Below, piece by piece: positions 1 through 9,299 of a stretch of DNA of 47,455 bases (positions are counted from its first letter, which is position 1; each line of letters opens with the position of its first letter). This DNA is from DRQF01 sp964559135 (GTDB taxonomy: Bacteria; Planctomycetota; GCA-002687715; DRQF01): assembly GCA_964559135.1 (NCBI GenBank), contig CAZLGG010000020.1:1-47455 (forward strand), given 5' to 3'. The notes under the pieces are model-generated. The model was not told where the DNA came from, did no database searches, and worked only from the letters and a program-made list of their open reading frames with translations. Made by a program: the position numbers and the translations under genes.

Positions 1-365
1 CCCCCCAGATTGTCGAACAGGCGAACGCCACTGGGTACTCCGGCGACGACGTCCATGTCGCCATCCCCGTCCAGGTCCGCAGCGATCACGTCCTGGGCGA
101 CAGGGGTTTGATTGCTGAGGACCTGCTGCGGCCCGAAGGTCCCGTCACCCAGGTTGGGATACCACGCGATGGTGTTGTCGGCCTGAGAGGCGGAGAGGAC
201 ATCCATGTCGCCATCCCCGTCCAGGTCCGCGGCGAAGACACTGACCGGCTGATCGGGGGCGGATGAAATCACCTGAGGGGGACCGAATCCACTCGACTGA
301 GCCAAGAGCGAAACCGGAACGAGAACGACGACCAGGATGAGGGCGATGCGCAGGGACGACGACAT
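1..365 (-). CDS. FG-GAP/VCBS repeat secreted protein, 5' end only (runs off window start)
   Basis: Reading down from ATG at 365, the protein starts MSSSLRIALILVVVLVPVSL, a clear Sec signal peptide ending near LLAQS. It then shows two copies of the calcium-binding FG-GAP/VCBS signature 'AADLDGDGDMDV', about 50 residues apart, each in a beta-propeller blade-like segment (for example 'NTIAWYPNLGDGTFGPQ'). A Shine-Dalgarno GGAG lies about 7 bases before the ATG. The 3' end is outside the window, so the total number of blades and any C-terminal sorting domain are unknown. Such proteins are exported and usually act in adhesion or surface display; the specific role here cannot be told. The DNA encoding the motif is itself repeated (58-81 and 208-231). 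Confidence 0.85.
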   Translation of the reverse strand, partial: MSSSLRIALILVVVLVPVSLLAQSSGFGPPQVISSAPDQPVSVFAADLDGDGDMDVLSASQADNTIAWYPNLGDGTFGPQQVLSNQTPVAQDVIAADLDGDGDMDVVAGVPSGVRLFDNLG

Positions 366-495
366 GTCGGATCTCCATGGGGGACGAACCAGTCAGGGTG
401 CAACCGTCCCTATAACGGTTGCAGGAACTCGCCGCTACACCGCTCCTGGGTGACTCTCGACCCCTATTTGGCCCCTATGAACGTTCCAAAATGTA

Positions 496-1827
496 TCAGC
501 GGGGAAAAAGGCCCGCGCGGAGGGCGTAGACGACGAGGCCCGAAACCACGACGGCCACGGCAACGACACTGGCGGAGCGGGTCGCCGCATCGAGGAAGGT
601 CGCCGCCACCGCGACGACGCTGGCCAGAACAAAGATCGCGGGAAGGACGGGGTAGCCCCAAGCGCGGTAGGGCCGAGGCGCGTCCGGCCGACGACGACGC
701 AAGACGAACAACGCGATCGCCGTCAGGGTGAAGAAGATCCAATCCACGCAGACCACGCCCGTGGTGAGGTACTCGACGCCCCGACGCCCGGCCAGAATGA
801 CGAGGAGGATGGCGACGCCCCCCTGGGCCAAAATGGCCGGCGCCGGAGTGCGATAACGGGGATGCACGCCGCCGAAGGCCGCGAAGAAGCAACCGTCGTC
901 CGACATGGCCTTGTACATGCGAGGCGCCGTCATGATGCAGACGGCCGCCACCCCGAACGCCGACGCCGCCACGAACAGAGCCGTCATGCGCCCTCCCCGG
1001 TTTCCAAGCCGCGCTTCCATCGCCGCCGCGACGGGCTGACCGGCCCCCACCATTTCCCGCGGCGAGAGGCTTCGTATCAGGGCGAAGTTGTAGAGGACAT
1101 AGAGAACGACGACTCCGAGGACGCCGGCGATGATCGCCAGCGGCACGTTGCGCCCCGGGTTTTCCACCTCGCCCGCGACGTAGGTGCCCTGCTGCCATCC
1201 TCCGTAGGAGAAAAGGACGGGGACCAGGCCCGGCAGCAGAAGGGCCCAACTCCCGTCACCTCGGGGCAGACGTTCCGCGACCTGGGCGGGCTCTCCCGCG
1301 ACGAGAAGTCCTACGACGATGATGACCAGGAGCATCAGAACCTTGAGACCCGAAGTCACGGCGGCCAACCGTCCTCCACCCTTGACACCCCGCACGTTGA
1401 CCCAGGTCAATCCCGCGATCAGGACGCCCCCCCAGAGTTGTTGGGACGACTCGGCCGCTGTGAGCCCCATGGCCGTCGCCGCAAACTGCACGCAGATCAT
1501 GGCAATGATCGCGACGGCGCCGCTCTGGATCACGGCCAGAAGGCTCCAACAGTAGAGGAACGCCACCGGGCGACCGAAGCTCGCCTCGAGGACGTGGTAC
1601 TGCCCGCCCGTCCGCGGGAAGAGGCCGCCCAATTCCGCGAAGGTCAAAGAACCCACCAGCGCGATGGCGCCACCGAGACCCCAGGCCGCCAGCGCCACGG
1701 GCGCCGAGCCCGTCCGGTCCATCACGACGCCGGGCTGGAAGAAGATTCCCACGCCGATGATGGCGCCCATGACGACCCCGAGGAGATCGACGAGACCCAG
1801 TCGCCGTACGAGCGGTCGTGCGTCCAT
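496..1827 (-). CDS. APC-superfamily amino acid permease
   Basis: The 443-aa product is an integral membrane transporter of the amino acid-polyamine-organocation family. The N-terminal segment 'GVVMGAIIGVGIFFQPG' is the family's unwound TM1 substrate-binding motif (GxGIF). It is followed by about 11-12 hydrophobic helices, including the conserved 'FAELGGLFPRTGGQY' loop after TM2. The length is normal for the family. The substrate cannot be read from sequence; amino acid/H+ symport or exchange in the inner membrane is the usual role. The ATG at 1827 has an AAAGGAAA ribosome-binding site. It is divergent from the secreted beta-helix gene at 2011 across 183 bases and appears monocistronic. Confidence 0.88.
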   Translation of the reverse strand: MDARPLVRRLGLVDLLGVVMGAIIGVGIFFQPGVVMDRTGSAPVALAAWGLGGAIALVGSLTFAELGGLFPRTGGQYHVLEASFGRPVAFLYCWSLLAVIQSGAVAIIAMICVQFAATAMGLTAAESSQQLWGGVLIAGLTWVNVRGVKGGGRLAAVTSGLKVLMLLVIIVVGLLVAGEPAQVAERLPRGDGSWALLLPGLVPVLFSYGGWQQGTYVAGEVENPGRNVPLAIIAGVLGVVVLYVLYNFALIRSLSPREMVGAGQPVAAAMEARLGNRGGRMTALFVAASAFGVAAVCIMTAPRMYKAMSDDGCFFAAFGGVHPRYRTPAPAILAQGGVAILLVILAGRRGVEYLTTGVVCVDWIFFTLTAIALFVLRRRRPDAPRPYRAWGYPVLPAIFVLASVVAVAATFLDAATRSASVVAVAVVVSGLVVYALRAGLFPR

Positions 1828-2010
1828 GGTTTCCTTTCCCCATCCATCGCCGAGACCGAGCGGCCCGCATCCTGACCACCGGCCGAAGCGTCGTCAACGC
1901 CGGCCCGAACCTGGTGGGGCGACTGACGGCGATTTCCCGGGGTTCACGGGCTGCTCCCTATCGGGTAGCATCCCCCCATCGCGCCCCTTTTCGTTGCCGG
2001 GGGGGAAATC

Positions 2011-3471
2011 ATGAGAGGTTTTCTGGATTCATGGGGAGGGCTCATCGCTCTCCTGCTCGTGTTCGCATCCTTCAGTCCGTCGCAGGTCATCTCGGTTCGC
2101 CAGGACGGGACCGGGAATCACACCACGATCACCGCCGCCCTCGCCGCGGCCCAGCCGGGCGACATCATCGAGATCCAGGACAACGGCACCTACGTCGAAG
2201 ACCTGGTGATCGGCACCAACTTCTTGACATTACGGGCGGCGCAGCACCGCAAGCCTGTCCTGCAACCCGCTGGTACGATGCCGGGATCGATCCACGTTCG
2301 GATCCTCTCCGGCACGCCGAATCCCGTCCTGGCCGGACTCACCTTCGATGGAGCGGGCAGCCAGGGGGAGGGGCTCGTGCTCGAATCGGGTGTGACCCTC
2401 GGGCGCGTGCAGGACTGTCGGTTCCTGGACTACCAGGGCGCCGGTCAACACGCCCTGCTCCTACAAGCCGGCATCCTCGACACCATCGTGGAGCGCTGCG
2501 AGTTCGCGGGCTGTCGCCGAAGCGTCACCGTCGTGCAATGCGTCTCGACTTTCGTCCGCAACTGTCTCATCTGGAACCAACCGTCCCGCCTCGCCGCCGT
2601 CGATTGGGGTCTGAAGGGCGTCGATCAACCGTCCTGGCTGGGCATCATCAACTGCACGATCGACGTGGACGGCACCGGGCCCGGGCTCATCCTCGACGTC
2701 AACAGTCTCAACATGCCGATGCCGCCGCCTCCGCAGCCCGACGTCCCGGGCATCCCGCCGCCCTGCAGCGGCTTCGGCGACGTCTACATGAGTAACTGCA
2801 TCGTGGTCAACGGCGCGCCCACGTTGACCATCACGGGACCGCTCTGCGGCATCAGCTTCAGTTGCTTCGATGCGGGAGAGCCCCTGCAACCCCTTCTGCC
2901 CGCCGACAACCATTTCGGAAACCCGCTCTTCGTGGATCGGACGAATGGAGACTTCGGCCTGCTCCCGATCTCCATGTGCCGGAACTCAGGCACCGATGGT
3001 TTCCTCTTCGACTTCGCTGACGACATCGAGGGCACCTGTCGCCCCATCAGCGGCGGCGTCGATCGCGGGTGCTACGAGGAAACCGGTGCGGTTTTTTCCC
3101 TGGACTACGAATGGAACGACCCCGTCCTCGATCTGTTCCTCGAAGGGCCGGCCACGTTCGCGGGGGATGTCGCCGTAGGCGGAGCTTCCCTCACGAGTTG
3201 CCCCGGTCTGCTCGTTCCGACAGGCCGCATTCCCCTCGCCATCGACGGCTTGCTGGCGGCGGTCGCGGACCCCGCCAACGCCGCGATCTTCGGGGGCCTC
3301 AACGGTGTGATCGGGCCAACGGGGCAAGCCCAGGGGCAGATCGTCATTCCTCCCGCCTCGCAACAGGCGATCCAGGGAATTCCCTTCTACGTGGCCTACG
3401 TGATCCTCGACCCGGCGGGCTTTTTCAATCTGCAAGCCCATTCGACGGCCATTCAGTTTTCCGTCCCCTGA
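2011..3471 (+). CDS. secreted right-handed parallel beta-helix protein
   Basis: This 486-aa protein begins MRGFLDSWGGLIALLLVFAS, a signal peptide. The segment 'ISVRQDGTGNHTTITAALAA' is the standard opening of pectate-lyase-like parallel beta-helix proteins. Regular helix rungs follow ('LTLRAAQHRKPVLQPAG', 'VQDCRFLDYQGAGQHALLLQ', 'NCLIWNQPS', 'SNCIVVNG'). The 'NPLFVDRTNGDFGLLP' and 'GGVDRGCYEETG' motifs mark the end of the helix in many exported planctomycete-like proteins. The last 120 residues form a separate beta-rich domain. No catalytic residues of a known lyase are evident, so enzyme activity is not claimed. GGGGGG lies just upstream of the ATG. The gene ends 6 bases from the convergent sulfatase-like gene. 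Confidence 0.8.
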   Translation: MRGFLDSWGGLIALLLVFASFSPSQVISVRQDGTGNHTTITAALAAAQPGDIIEIQDNGTYVEDLVIGTNFLTLRAAQHRKPVLQPAGTMPGSIHVRILSGTPNPVLAGLTFDGAGSQGEGLVLESGVTLGRVQDCRFLDYQGAGQHALLLQAGILDTIVERCEFAGCRRSVTVVQCVSTFVRNCLIWNQPSRLAAVDWGLKGVDQPSWLGIINCTIDVDGTGPGLILDVNSLNMPMPPPPQPDVPGIPPPCSGFGDVYMSNCIVVNGAPTLTITGPLCGISFSCFDAGEPLQPLLPADNHFGNPLFVDRTNGDFGLLPISMCRNSGTDGFLFDFADDIEGTCRPISGGVDRGCYEETGAVFSLDYEWNDPVLDLFLEGPATFAGDVAVGGASLTSCPGLLVPTGRIPLAIDGLLAAVADPANAAIFGGLNGVIGPTGQAQGQIVIPPASQQAIQGIPFYVAYVILDPAGFFNLQAHSTAIQFSVP

Positions 3472-3477
3472 ACGACT

Positions 3478-6400
3478 TCAGCGGAAAAGGGCCCGCATGA
3501 TCTCGAACATCCCCTGCCGCAACCCGATGACGAGCCGAAGTCGGTAGCGGCCCATCAACTTCGGCAGGGGAATCGGCGGGCTCATGCGGTGCACGCCGTC
3601 CGGTTTCAAGATGACGCTTGCCGGGGGGAAGGCGGGTGCGCCGTCCAGGGGGATGAATTCGAGGCGGAGGATCTTGGCGTCGGGGATCGAGGAGAGCCAT
3701 CCCAATTCCACCTGCATGGTCTCGAGGGTTCCGTCGAACGTGAGAGGCCGGGAAACCAAACCCCCTTCATACCCGGTGCAGATCCCCATGACCCAGAGTT
3801 TCTCGCTGCTGAGCGACCAGGACCGGATGCTGGGGTCAGCTTTGAAGACGTTGAAAATCTCCGCCGCGTCCATGTCGATGGGAGGAACCGGCGCATCGGG
3901 ATTCCACACCATGAGACCGAAGGTCCCCCTGTCGTCCTCGACGCGATGAAAACGGGGGCCGCCCTGCTGTGAAAGGATGATGCGCCCCAGCCAGCTCCCC
4001 GCGACGGGCGGCGCCTGAATCCGGATCTGCTGGAGATGCTCCTGCCCGGGCAGGAGTCCTCGCTCGAGGACAACCTCGGTGCCGTAGTAGGGGTCCTTGT
4101 CCTTGCCCGGATACCACAGAACCCTGAGGCGACCTCCTCGATCCCAGGCTCCCGACGGAAGCGCTCGCTCGGAATCGTTGCGCAGGACGACATCCACGGA
4201 GAACCAATCCCCCGGCCACACGAATCGATAGGCCTCCAAGCCCTTACGCAACTCGACGACGCGGATCGCCAGATCGTCGGTCAGGAGACCTTGGGCGGGC
4301 TCGTACGCATCGAGTTCGTCCACGTCCTCCTCGAGGCGTTGCCAGAATTCGCTCCGCTTGCGAGCGCGCTCCGTGTTCAGGAACTCGGCGAGCCGGTCGA
4401 CGAGTTCGACGGCCCGATCGCGGTCGTCGAGCACGATCGAGGATCGCAACATCTCCACCCACGCCCAGGCCTGCCCCGACTCCGCCGGGAGTGCCGCCGC
4501 CGCCGCCTCGTAAGCGCTCCGCGCCTGGCGATGCAGATGCTGGTCCCTGAGTTCCCTCGCTGCGACGAACTTCGTCTTGGCCAAGGCGAGACGATCGATC
4601 ACCTCCGCGGACATGATCTCCTTCAACTCCGATCGCACCTTCCGATCGAACCCCGGATCCCATCCGACGAGAAGGTGCATGGCCAGCTCTCTTTGGATGG
4701 GCCGCGGCAAGAGCGGCAAGTTTCCGAGAGCCGATTCCTTGATCTCGGGCGCGGCGTATTGGGAGGCGAGGAGGTCACGCATCGTCTCCGTCCACTCGCC
4801 TCGACGGCCTCGTCCCCAGAGGAACTCGAGGCGTCGCAGCGTCTCCCAGGGCTCGCCCTTTCGCCCGCCGGCCACGTCGTTGGCCGCCCAAACGAACACC
4901 GGGTTGTCCGATTCCATGAAAACCTCGAGGATCTTGCGCCAACCGGGGACGCGCCAGTCGGCGACCAGTCGGAACAACTCGTAGCGGAGCTCCGGCACCT
5001 CGTTCTCGTCCAGCGCCATCTCGGTGAGTTTCGGCCCCAACTCGACCAACCTCCATCGTCGACAGCGTGTCAGCCCGTCCAGTCGCTGAAACGGGTCCGA
5101 CGCGTGAAGCAGTGTCCTCGTCTCCTCGAGTCTCCTGGTGCGCTCGGCGCGCTCGTCGACCTTCCGACCGAAGCTACGGTTCCTCCGGACCAGGGTGACC
5201 AAAGACGTCTCGAGAGACTTTCGGCGCTCGGTTTCGCGAGGTGCGAGGTCTTCGGTCGCTCCCGGATCGCGACCGAGGTCGTAGAGTTCGCTGAACCCTT
5301 CGTTCCCGTGCCGAATGAGTTGCCAGTCACCGCGGACGATGGTGGAGAGATCCTTCGACGCTGCGGAAAGCTCCTGAATCCCACCCGGCAGCTCGGCGAG
5401 AACGACGCTCGGAAATGCCGGGGCGCCATCGGCCTCCCCCTGGATCAACGGAGTCAGATCCGTGCTCTGATTCGGGGTCCTCTTCTCGACGAGCAAGAGG
5501 CTCTGAAGGGTCCCGAAAAGGTCGACGTTCTCGACAGGCTCCTCGATTCTCCTCCCGGCCCAGCCCGGCACGCGAATGAGCAATGGGACGTGCAACTGCT
5601 CGGGATAGAGCGACGAGGCGTGCCACCGCGAATTGTGTTCGCCGAAGGCCTCCCCGTGATCGGACCCGATGACGACCACGGTGTTCCGATCCAAGTCGAG
5701 TTGCTTCAGATGATCGAGTACGCGGCCGACCTGGCGATCAACGTAGCGCACCTCCCCGGCATAGCGATCTTCCTCCCCGGAACCGTGAGTGAGATCTCCG
5801 TGGTCCTCGTAGGGATGGTGCGGATCGAAGAGGTGGAGCCAGAGAAAGAATCGATCGGCGCGAAGACGATCCAATGCCTTCATGGCCGAATCGGCGAAGT
5901 ACTCTCCGGCGGTGCTGGGAGCCCCCTCGCGATCCGGATTGACGAGATCGAATTCCGCCAAGGCCGCCTTGAACGTGGGGGTCGCCAGCCATTCCTCCGT
6001 GAAGGCGACGGATGCGGCGGTCTTGAAGCCGTTCCCGCGCAGCACCGCCGCGAGCCCGGGCGAGGGTGCGTCGTCGAAGTCCTTCCCGGACATGGAGCGG
6101 TAGAGCGCCGTCGCCGTGGGATAACGCCCGTGAAACATCGACTCGCTCGAGAAAAGGGTCGACGGATACTGCGCCCAGCAGCGCGTGAACACCGCGGCGT
6201 TGTCGGCGAATGCGTCGATCCTCGGCGTCAAACCGTCCTTTCCTCCGATGGCCCCGACGTGATCCGCCCGGAGCGTGTCGATCGTGATCCAAACGAGATT
6301 GAACTTGGCACGGCGCTCGGCATCGGAAGCTCCCTCGTTCTCGGCGGCAAAGCGGTTCCATGCGTCGAGGGACGCGAGCAGTTCCGCGTCCGCTCCGCCG

Positions 6401-7143
6401 CTGCTCGGAGCGCCGCGACGCCACCGTGCGTGGAGGCGCTGAACCTGGGCGAGGTGGAAGCCCTGACGAGAGAACCGGGAGCGCACGGACTCCTCGGGAA
6501 GAGGGGCCAAGCGAGCGAGCGGGGGGAACGCCATCACTCCCGCCGCACAGAAGAGAACGCCCAAGGCAACCCTTCCCCACGAACGGGAGGTTTCTCGCGA
6601 GGGCCAACGCAAGATCTCCAGGATCACGCCGCCGACGAGGAGGGTCTCCATGAGCGAGAGGATTTGATGGACGGCAGGGTAAAGCCCCACGTAGAGCGTA
6701 CGATTGGAGCGTCGAAGTCCGTAGGCGACTACGAGTGCGATCGCGATTCCGAGGAGACGTGATCGGGGACGCCGTCGCCACCAAGCCATGCCGACCCCGA
6801 CACCGACCGCGGCCAGCACGGGAACGCCCCACTCGAGAGCGGTGCCCCATCCGGAGCGCATCACGGCCCCGCCGAGGGCCAGTTCCCGTCCCAACCAGGC
6901 GGCGGGCAAAGCGGCTGCGGCAGCCAGGAGGAGGGCGGGTGGGCGACTCTCGAGCAGCACGAGAACGCCCCAAAGGGCCGGAAGCAACACGCTCATTTCG
7001 AGGAACGCCTCGAGAATCAGCCGGTCCACGGGAACGCCAGGGATCGCGAGCCCGCCGTAGAGAGCAAGGAGCCTCAAATCCAGGGCAGCCAGTCCCCAAA
7101 GCGTAAGGATAGCGGCGCCGAGAGCCTTCATCACCTTGGACAA
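3478..7143 (-). CDS. membrane-anchored sulfatase/alkaline-phosphatase-superfamily fusion protein
   Basis: This very long protein (1221 aa) has about six N-terminal membrane helices (residues 5-210) and a sulfatase-like domain (about 280-620). That domain carries metal-binding 'TIDTLRADH' (D289), 'FDPHHPY' and 'GSDHGEAFGEH' (D495, H496). An alpha-helical HEAT/TPR-like region (about 650-930) follows, then an Ig-like C-terminal domain ('PGDWFSVDVVLRNDSERALP' onward) of the kind seen on polysaccharide-export proteins. At the nucleophile position the usual C/S-x-P-S-R is replaced by 'PSTLFSSES', placing Thr329 there, as in Thr-using phosphoethanolamine or phosphoglycerol transferases. The start is TTG at 7143, preceded by a perfect GGAGGTGA six bases upstream; an ATG at 7131 would overlap the GT4 stop. 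It is last in the glycan operon, so modification of an exported glycan is the likely role (inference). Confidence 0.75.
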   Translation of the reverse strand: MSKVMKALGAAILTLWGLAALDLRLLALYGGLAIPGVPVDRLILEAFLEMSVLLPALWGVLVLLESRPPALLLAAAAALPAAWLGRELALGGAVMRSGWGTALEWGVPVLAAVGVGVGMAWWRRRPRSRLLGIAIALVVAYGLRRSNRTLYVGLYPAVHQILSLMETLLVGGVILEILRWPSRETSRSWGRVALGVLFCAAGVMAFPPLARLAPLPEESVRSRFSRQGFHLAQVQRLHARWRRGAPSSGGADAELLASLDAWNRFAAENEGASDAERRAKFNLVWITIDTLRADHVGAIGGKDGLTPRIDAFADNAAVFTRCWAQYPSTLFSSESMFHGRYPTATALYRSMSGKDFDDAPSPGLAAVLRGNGFKTAASVAFTEEWLATPTFKAALAEFDLVNPDREGAPSTAGEYFADSAMKALDRLRADRFFLWLHLFDPHHPYEDHGDLTHGSGEEDRYAGEVRYVDRQVGRVLDHLKQLDLDRNTVVVIGSDHGEAFGEHNSRWHASSLYPEQLHVPLLIRVPGWAGRRIEEPVENVDLFGTLQSLLLVEKRTPNQSTDLTPLIQGEADGAPAFPSVVLAELPGGIQELSAASKDLSTIVRGDWQLIRHGNEGFSELYDLGRDPGATEDLAPRETERRKSLETSLVTLVRRNRSFGRKVDERAERTRRLEETRTLLHASDPFQRLDGLTRCRRWRLVELGPKLTEMALDENEVPELRYELFRLVADWRVPGWRKILEVFMESDNPVFVWAANDVAGGRKGEPWETLRRLEFLWGRGRRGEWTETMRDLLASQYAAPEIKESALGNLPLLPRPIQRELAMHLLVGWDPGFDRKVRSELKEIMSAEVIDRLALAKTKFVAARELRDQHLHRQARSAYEAAAAALPAESGQAWAWVEMLRSSIVLDDRDRAVELVDRLAEFLNTERARKRSEFWQRLEEDVDELDAYEPAQGLLTDDLAIRVVELRKGLEAYRFVWPGDWFSVDVVLRNDSERALPSGAWDRGGRLRVLWYPGKDKDPYYGTEVVLERGLLPGQEHLQQIRIQAPPVAGSWLGRIILSQQGGPRFHRVEDDRGTFGLMVWNPDAPVPPIDMDAAEIFNVFKADPSIRSWSLSSEKLWVMGICTGYEGGLVSRPLTFDGTLETMQVELGWLSSIPDAKILRLEFIPLDGAPAFPPASVILKPDGVHRMSPPIPLPKLMGRYRLRLVIGLRQGMFEIMRALFR

Positions 7144-8351
7144 GGGTCACCTCCGGATTCCATCGTGAGTCCACGTATGAGGGTGTCGTAACACCGGGCG
7201 ACTTCAGTGTAGTCGTGACGGCGGGAACGGGCCAACGCCTCCTTTCCCCATCGTCGGGGGAGTTCCCGGTCCGCCAGACACTCCCGGATCACCGCCCGCA
7301 GGGAATCGATGTCTCCAGGCGGGAAGAGTCTTCCGGTGATGCGATCCTCGATCAAATCCTCCACGCCACCGGACCGAGACGCGACGAGGCCGCAGCCCAC
7401 GGCCGCCGCCTCCATCAGCGAAACCGGCGTGCCCTCTACCCGCCCGCGGGGGCCCACGCGGCCTGGCAGACAGACGAGATCGGCCCGCGCGAGGGTCACC
7501 GGCACGTCCGACGCAGGGATGCGGCCGAGAAACCTCGCGGAGACCCGCGCGTCCCGAGCCAAGTTCTCCCAGTGCTTCCTCTCCGGCCCATCCCCGATGA
7601 AGACGAGGCGGACCCCCTTTTGACCCGCCGCCGCGCGAATGAGGAGATCTCCTCCCTTCAAGGAGATGCAGCGCCCCACGAAGGCGACGACGAGCTCGTC
7701 CGTCTCCGGCTTGGCCCTCTCACGAGCCTCTTGGGCGGCCCGGGCGAGATCATCGCAGCGCACCCCCATGGGACGCACGACAAACGCGGGCCATCGCCCC
7801 TCCCCCACGACACCGGCCACGATTCTTCTCAGATGATCGCTCACGAAGACGCAGCGGTCCGCGGAGGCCACCACTCGGCGGAGCATGGGGCGCAACCAGA
7901 CCCGTGAGGCCAAGGCCTGCGCGGCACCCCCGTGAAACGTGGCGATGTGACGAAGATCGGGGTCGCGACCCACGAGAGACCGGGCGACCCAACCGGACGG
8001 GAAAGCCCAGTGGGAAAGAACGAGCCGGCTTCCCGTCTCCCTGATGACGCGGGCTGCAAGCGCCCGTTGCGCCCGCAGAGCCGCCGGCAAGGCCACGATG
8101 CGGGTGGGTCGGCGGCGCAGGTTGCTCCCCGCACCGTCTCCGTAGAAGAGCTCCGTCCGGCGGCCAAATCGATGCACGAAGACGCCGGGAGACACTTCCT
8201 CTTCCCTCGGGGCGCCGAGCGCCGCCGGAACCACGTGATGGAGTCGGTAGCCGAGAGACGCCAAGCCCCGCGCGAGGTCGAAGAGGAAGACGCCGGCGAA
8301 GTCGCCGCGGAAACGAGGAAATGAGCTGGCGAGAACCACCAGCCCCTTCAA
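7131..8351 (-). CDS. family 4 glycosyltransferase
   Basis: The 406-aa product has the two-Rossmann GT-B fold expected of GT4 enzymes. The N-terminal half has 'SSFPRFRGDFAGVFLFDLAR'. The C-terminal half holds 'FVGRCISLKGGDLLIRAA', 'FIGDGPERKHWENLA' and the retaining-GT motif 'SLMEAAAVGCGLVASRSGG', whose Glu binds the sugar nucleotide. I place the start at TTG 8351, because GAGGTG lies six bases before it and it overlaps the upstream GT2 stop (TTGA). Longer upstream reading in this frame is antisense to nothing functional and lacks family similarity. The gene ends inside the ribosome-binding region and start of the sulfatase-like gene, so translation is probably coupled. It transfers a sugar onto a lipid-linked glycan at the cytoplasmic face; donor and acceptor are unknown. 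Confidence 0.85.
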   Translation of the reverse strand: MKGLVVLASSFPRFRGDFAGVFLFDLARGLASLGYRLHHVVPAALGAPREEEVSPGVFVHRFGRRTELFYGDGAGSNLRRRPTRIVALPAALRAQRALAARVIRETGSRLVLSHWAFPSGWVARSLVGRDPDLRHIATFHGGAAQALASRVWLRPMLRRVVASADRCVFVSDHLRRIVAGVVGEGRWPAFVVRPMGVRCDDLARAAQEARERAKPETDELVVAFVGRCISLKGGDLLIRAAAGQKGVRLVFIGDGPERKHWENLARDARVSARFLGRIPASDVPVTLARADLVCLPGRVGPRGRVEGTPVSLMEAAAVGCGLVASRSGGVEDLIEDRITGRLFPPGDIDSLRAVIRECLADRELPRRWGKEALARSRRHDYTEVARCYDTLIRGLTMESGGDPCPR

Positions 8352-9298
8352 GAGCGCACCTCGAGATCCCCGTTGTGCATCATGTCGAAGGTCATCGCGA
8401 ACAGAATGCTCTGCATACCCACCAAGAGGAAGAGGGAGGCGAGAATGAGCGTGGGAGTCGTGACGACGCGGTCGGTGAACAGACGCAAGCTGGCGATCCA
8501 CAGTCCCAAAGCCACACCGAGGGTGAAGAAGAAACCTCCGAAGATGTAGAGCAACACCAGAGGATGGAAATCTCTCAGGACGTAGCGGTTCCAAAGCCGC
8601 CAGACGAAACCTCGCACGAGCAACCAACTGATCCGAGGGATCGCATGCACCGGTCGAATCCCGGACACCTCGTCTCCATAGACGGCCGCCACGGGGACGT
8701 CGGCCACCCGAGCCGCCGCCACGTTGAGTTTGATGAGCATGTCGTTGGGAAAGCCGTAACGGGGATAGAGAGCGTCCAGCCGGATGCGCTCCAACGCGGC
8801 CCGGGACACGGCCGTGTATCCGCATTGCGAATCCACCACGTGCCAGTAGCCCGAGGCCCACTTCGTCAACATCGTGAAGATGACGTTGCCGAGGAAGCGA
8901 TCCTTGGGCATGACTTGCCTCACGTCGTTTCCCGTGAGGCGGTTTCCCTTGGCGTAGTCGGCGCGCCCCTCGGCAACGGGCCGAACGAGATCGGGGAGGT
9001 CCTTCGGGTCCATCTGGTCGTCACCCGCCATCACCACGCAGATGTCGTCGGGGCCCTCCAGGAAGCGCTCGTAGCCCGTGACGATGGCAGCTCCCACGCC
9101 GCCGTTGCGCTCCCGGCGGACCAATTCCACGCGGGGGTCGTCGAAAGCCTCGACGACCTCGGCCGTGGCATCCCCACTTCGATCGTCGACGACGATGATG
9201 TGGTCCACCTCCACGGGGATGCGAGCCAACGTCCGGCCGATGAGGCGTTCCTCGTTGAAGGCCGGAATCGTCACCGTCACCCGCGCGCCGTGGATCAC
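8348..9298 (-). CDS. family 2 glycosyltransferase, dolichol-phosphate-mannose-synthase type
   Basis: The 316-aa protein starts at GTG 9298, one base after the flippase stop codon. The N-terminal 220 residues are a GT-A domain: 'VTIPAFNEERLIGRTL' (nucleotide binding), 'IIVVDDRSGDAT', 'MAGDDQMDP' (the DxD-like metal site) and 'VDSQCGYTAVSRAAL' (QCGxR-type motif of polyprenyl-phosphate glycosyltransferases). Two hydrophobic helices near the C terminus ('LVLLYIFGGFFFTLGVALGL' and the segment after it) anchor it in the inner membrane. The usual role of this type is to make a polyprenyl-phosphate sugar or add a sugar to a lipid carrier. Its position between flippase and GT4 genes supports a role in envelope glycan assembly. 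Confidence 0.87.
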   Translation of the reverse strand: MIHGARVTVTIPAFNEERLIGRTLARIPVEVDHIIVVDDRSGDATAEVVEAFDDPRVELVRRERNGGVGAAIVTGYERFLEGPDDICVVMAGDDQMDPKDLPDLVRPVAEGRADYAKGNRLTGNDVRQVMPKDRFLGNVIFTMLTKWASGYWHVVDSQCGYTAVSRAALERIRLDALYPRYGFPNDMLIKLNVAAARVADVPVAAVYGDEVSGIRPVHAIPRISWLLVRGFVWRLWNRYVLRDFHPLVLLYIFGGFFFTLGVALGLWIASLRLFTDRVVTTPTLILASLFLLVGMQSILFAMTFDMMHNGDLEVRS

Positions 9299-9299
9299 G

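Noticed and set aside
58..231. DNA repeat at the window start
   Set aside because: The repeated bases encode the DxDGDGDxD motif of FG-GAP blades, so this is a protein repeat.
4036..6762. 908-codon open frame antisense to the sulfatase-like gene
   Set aside because: GC-rich DNA opens long antisense frames; the opposite strand has recognisable domains and a perfect ribosome-binding site, and this frame resembles no family.
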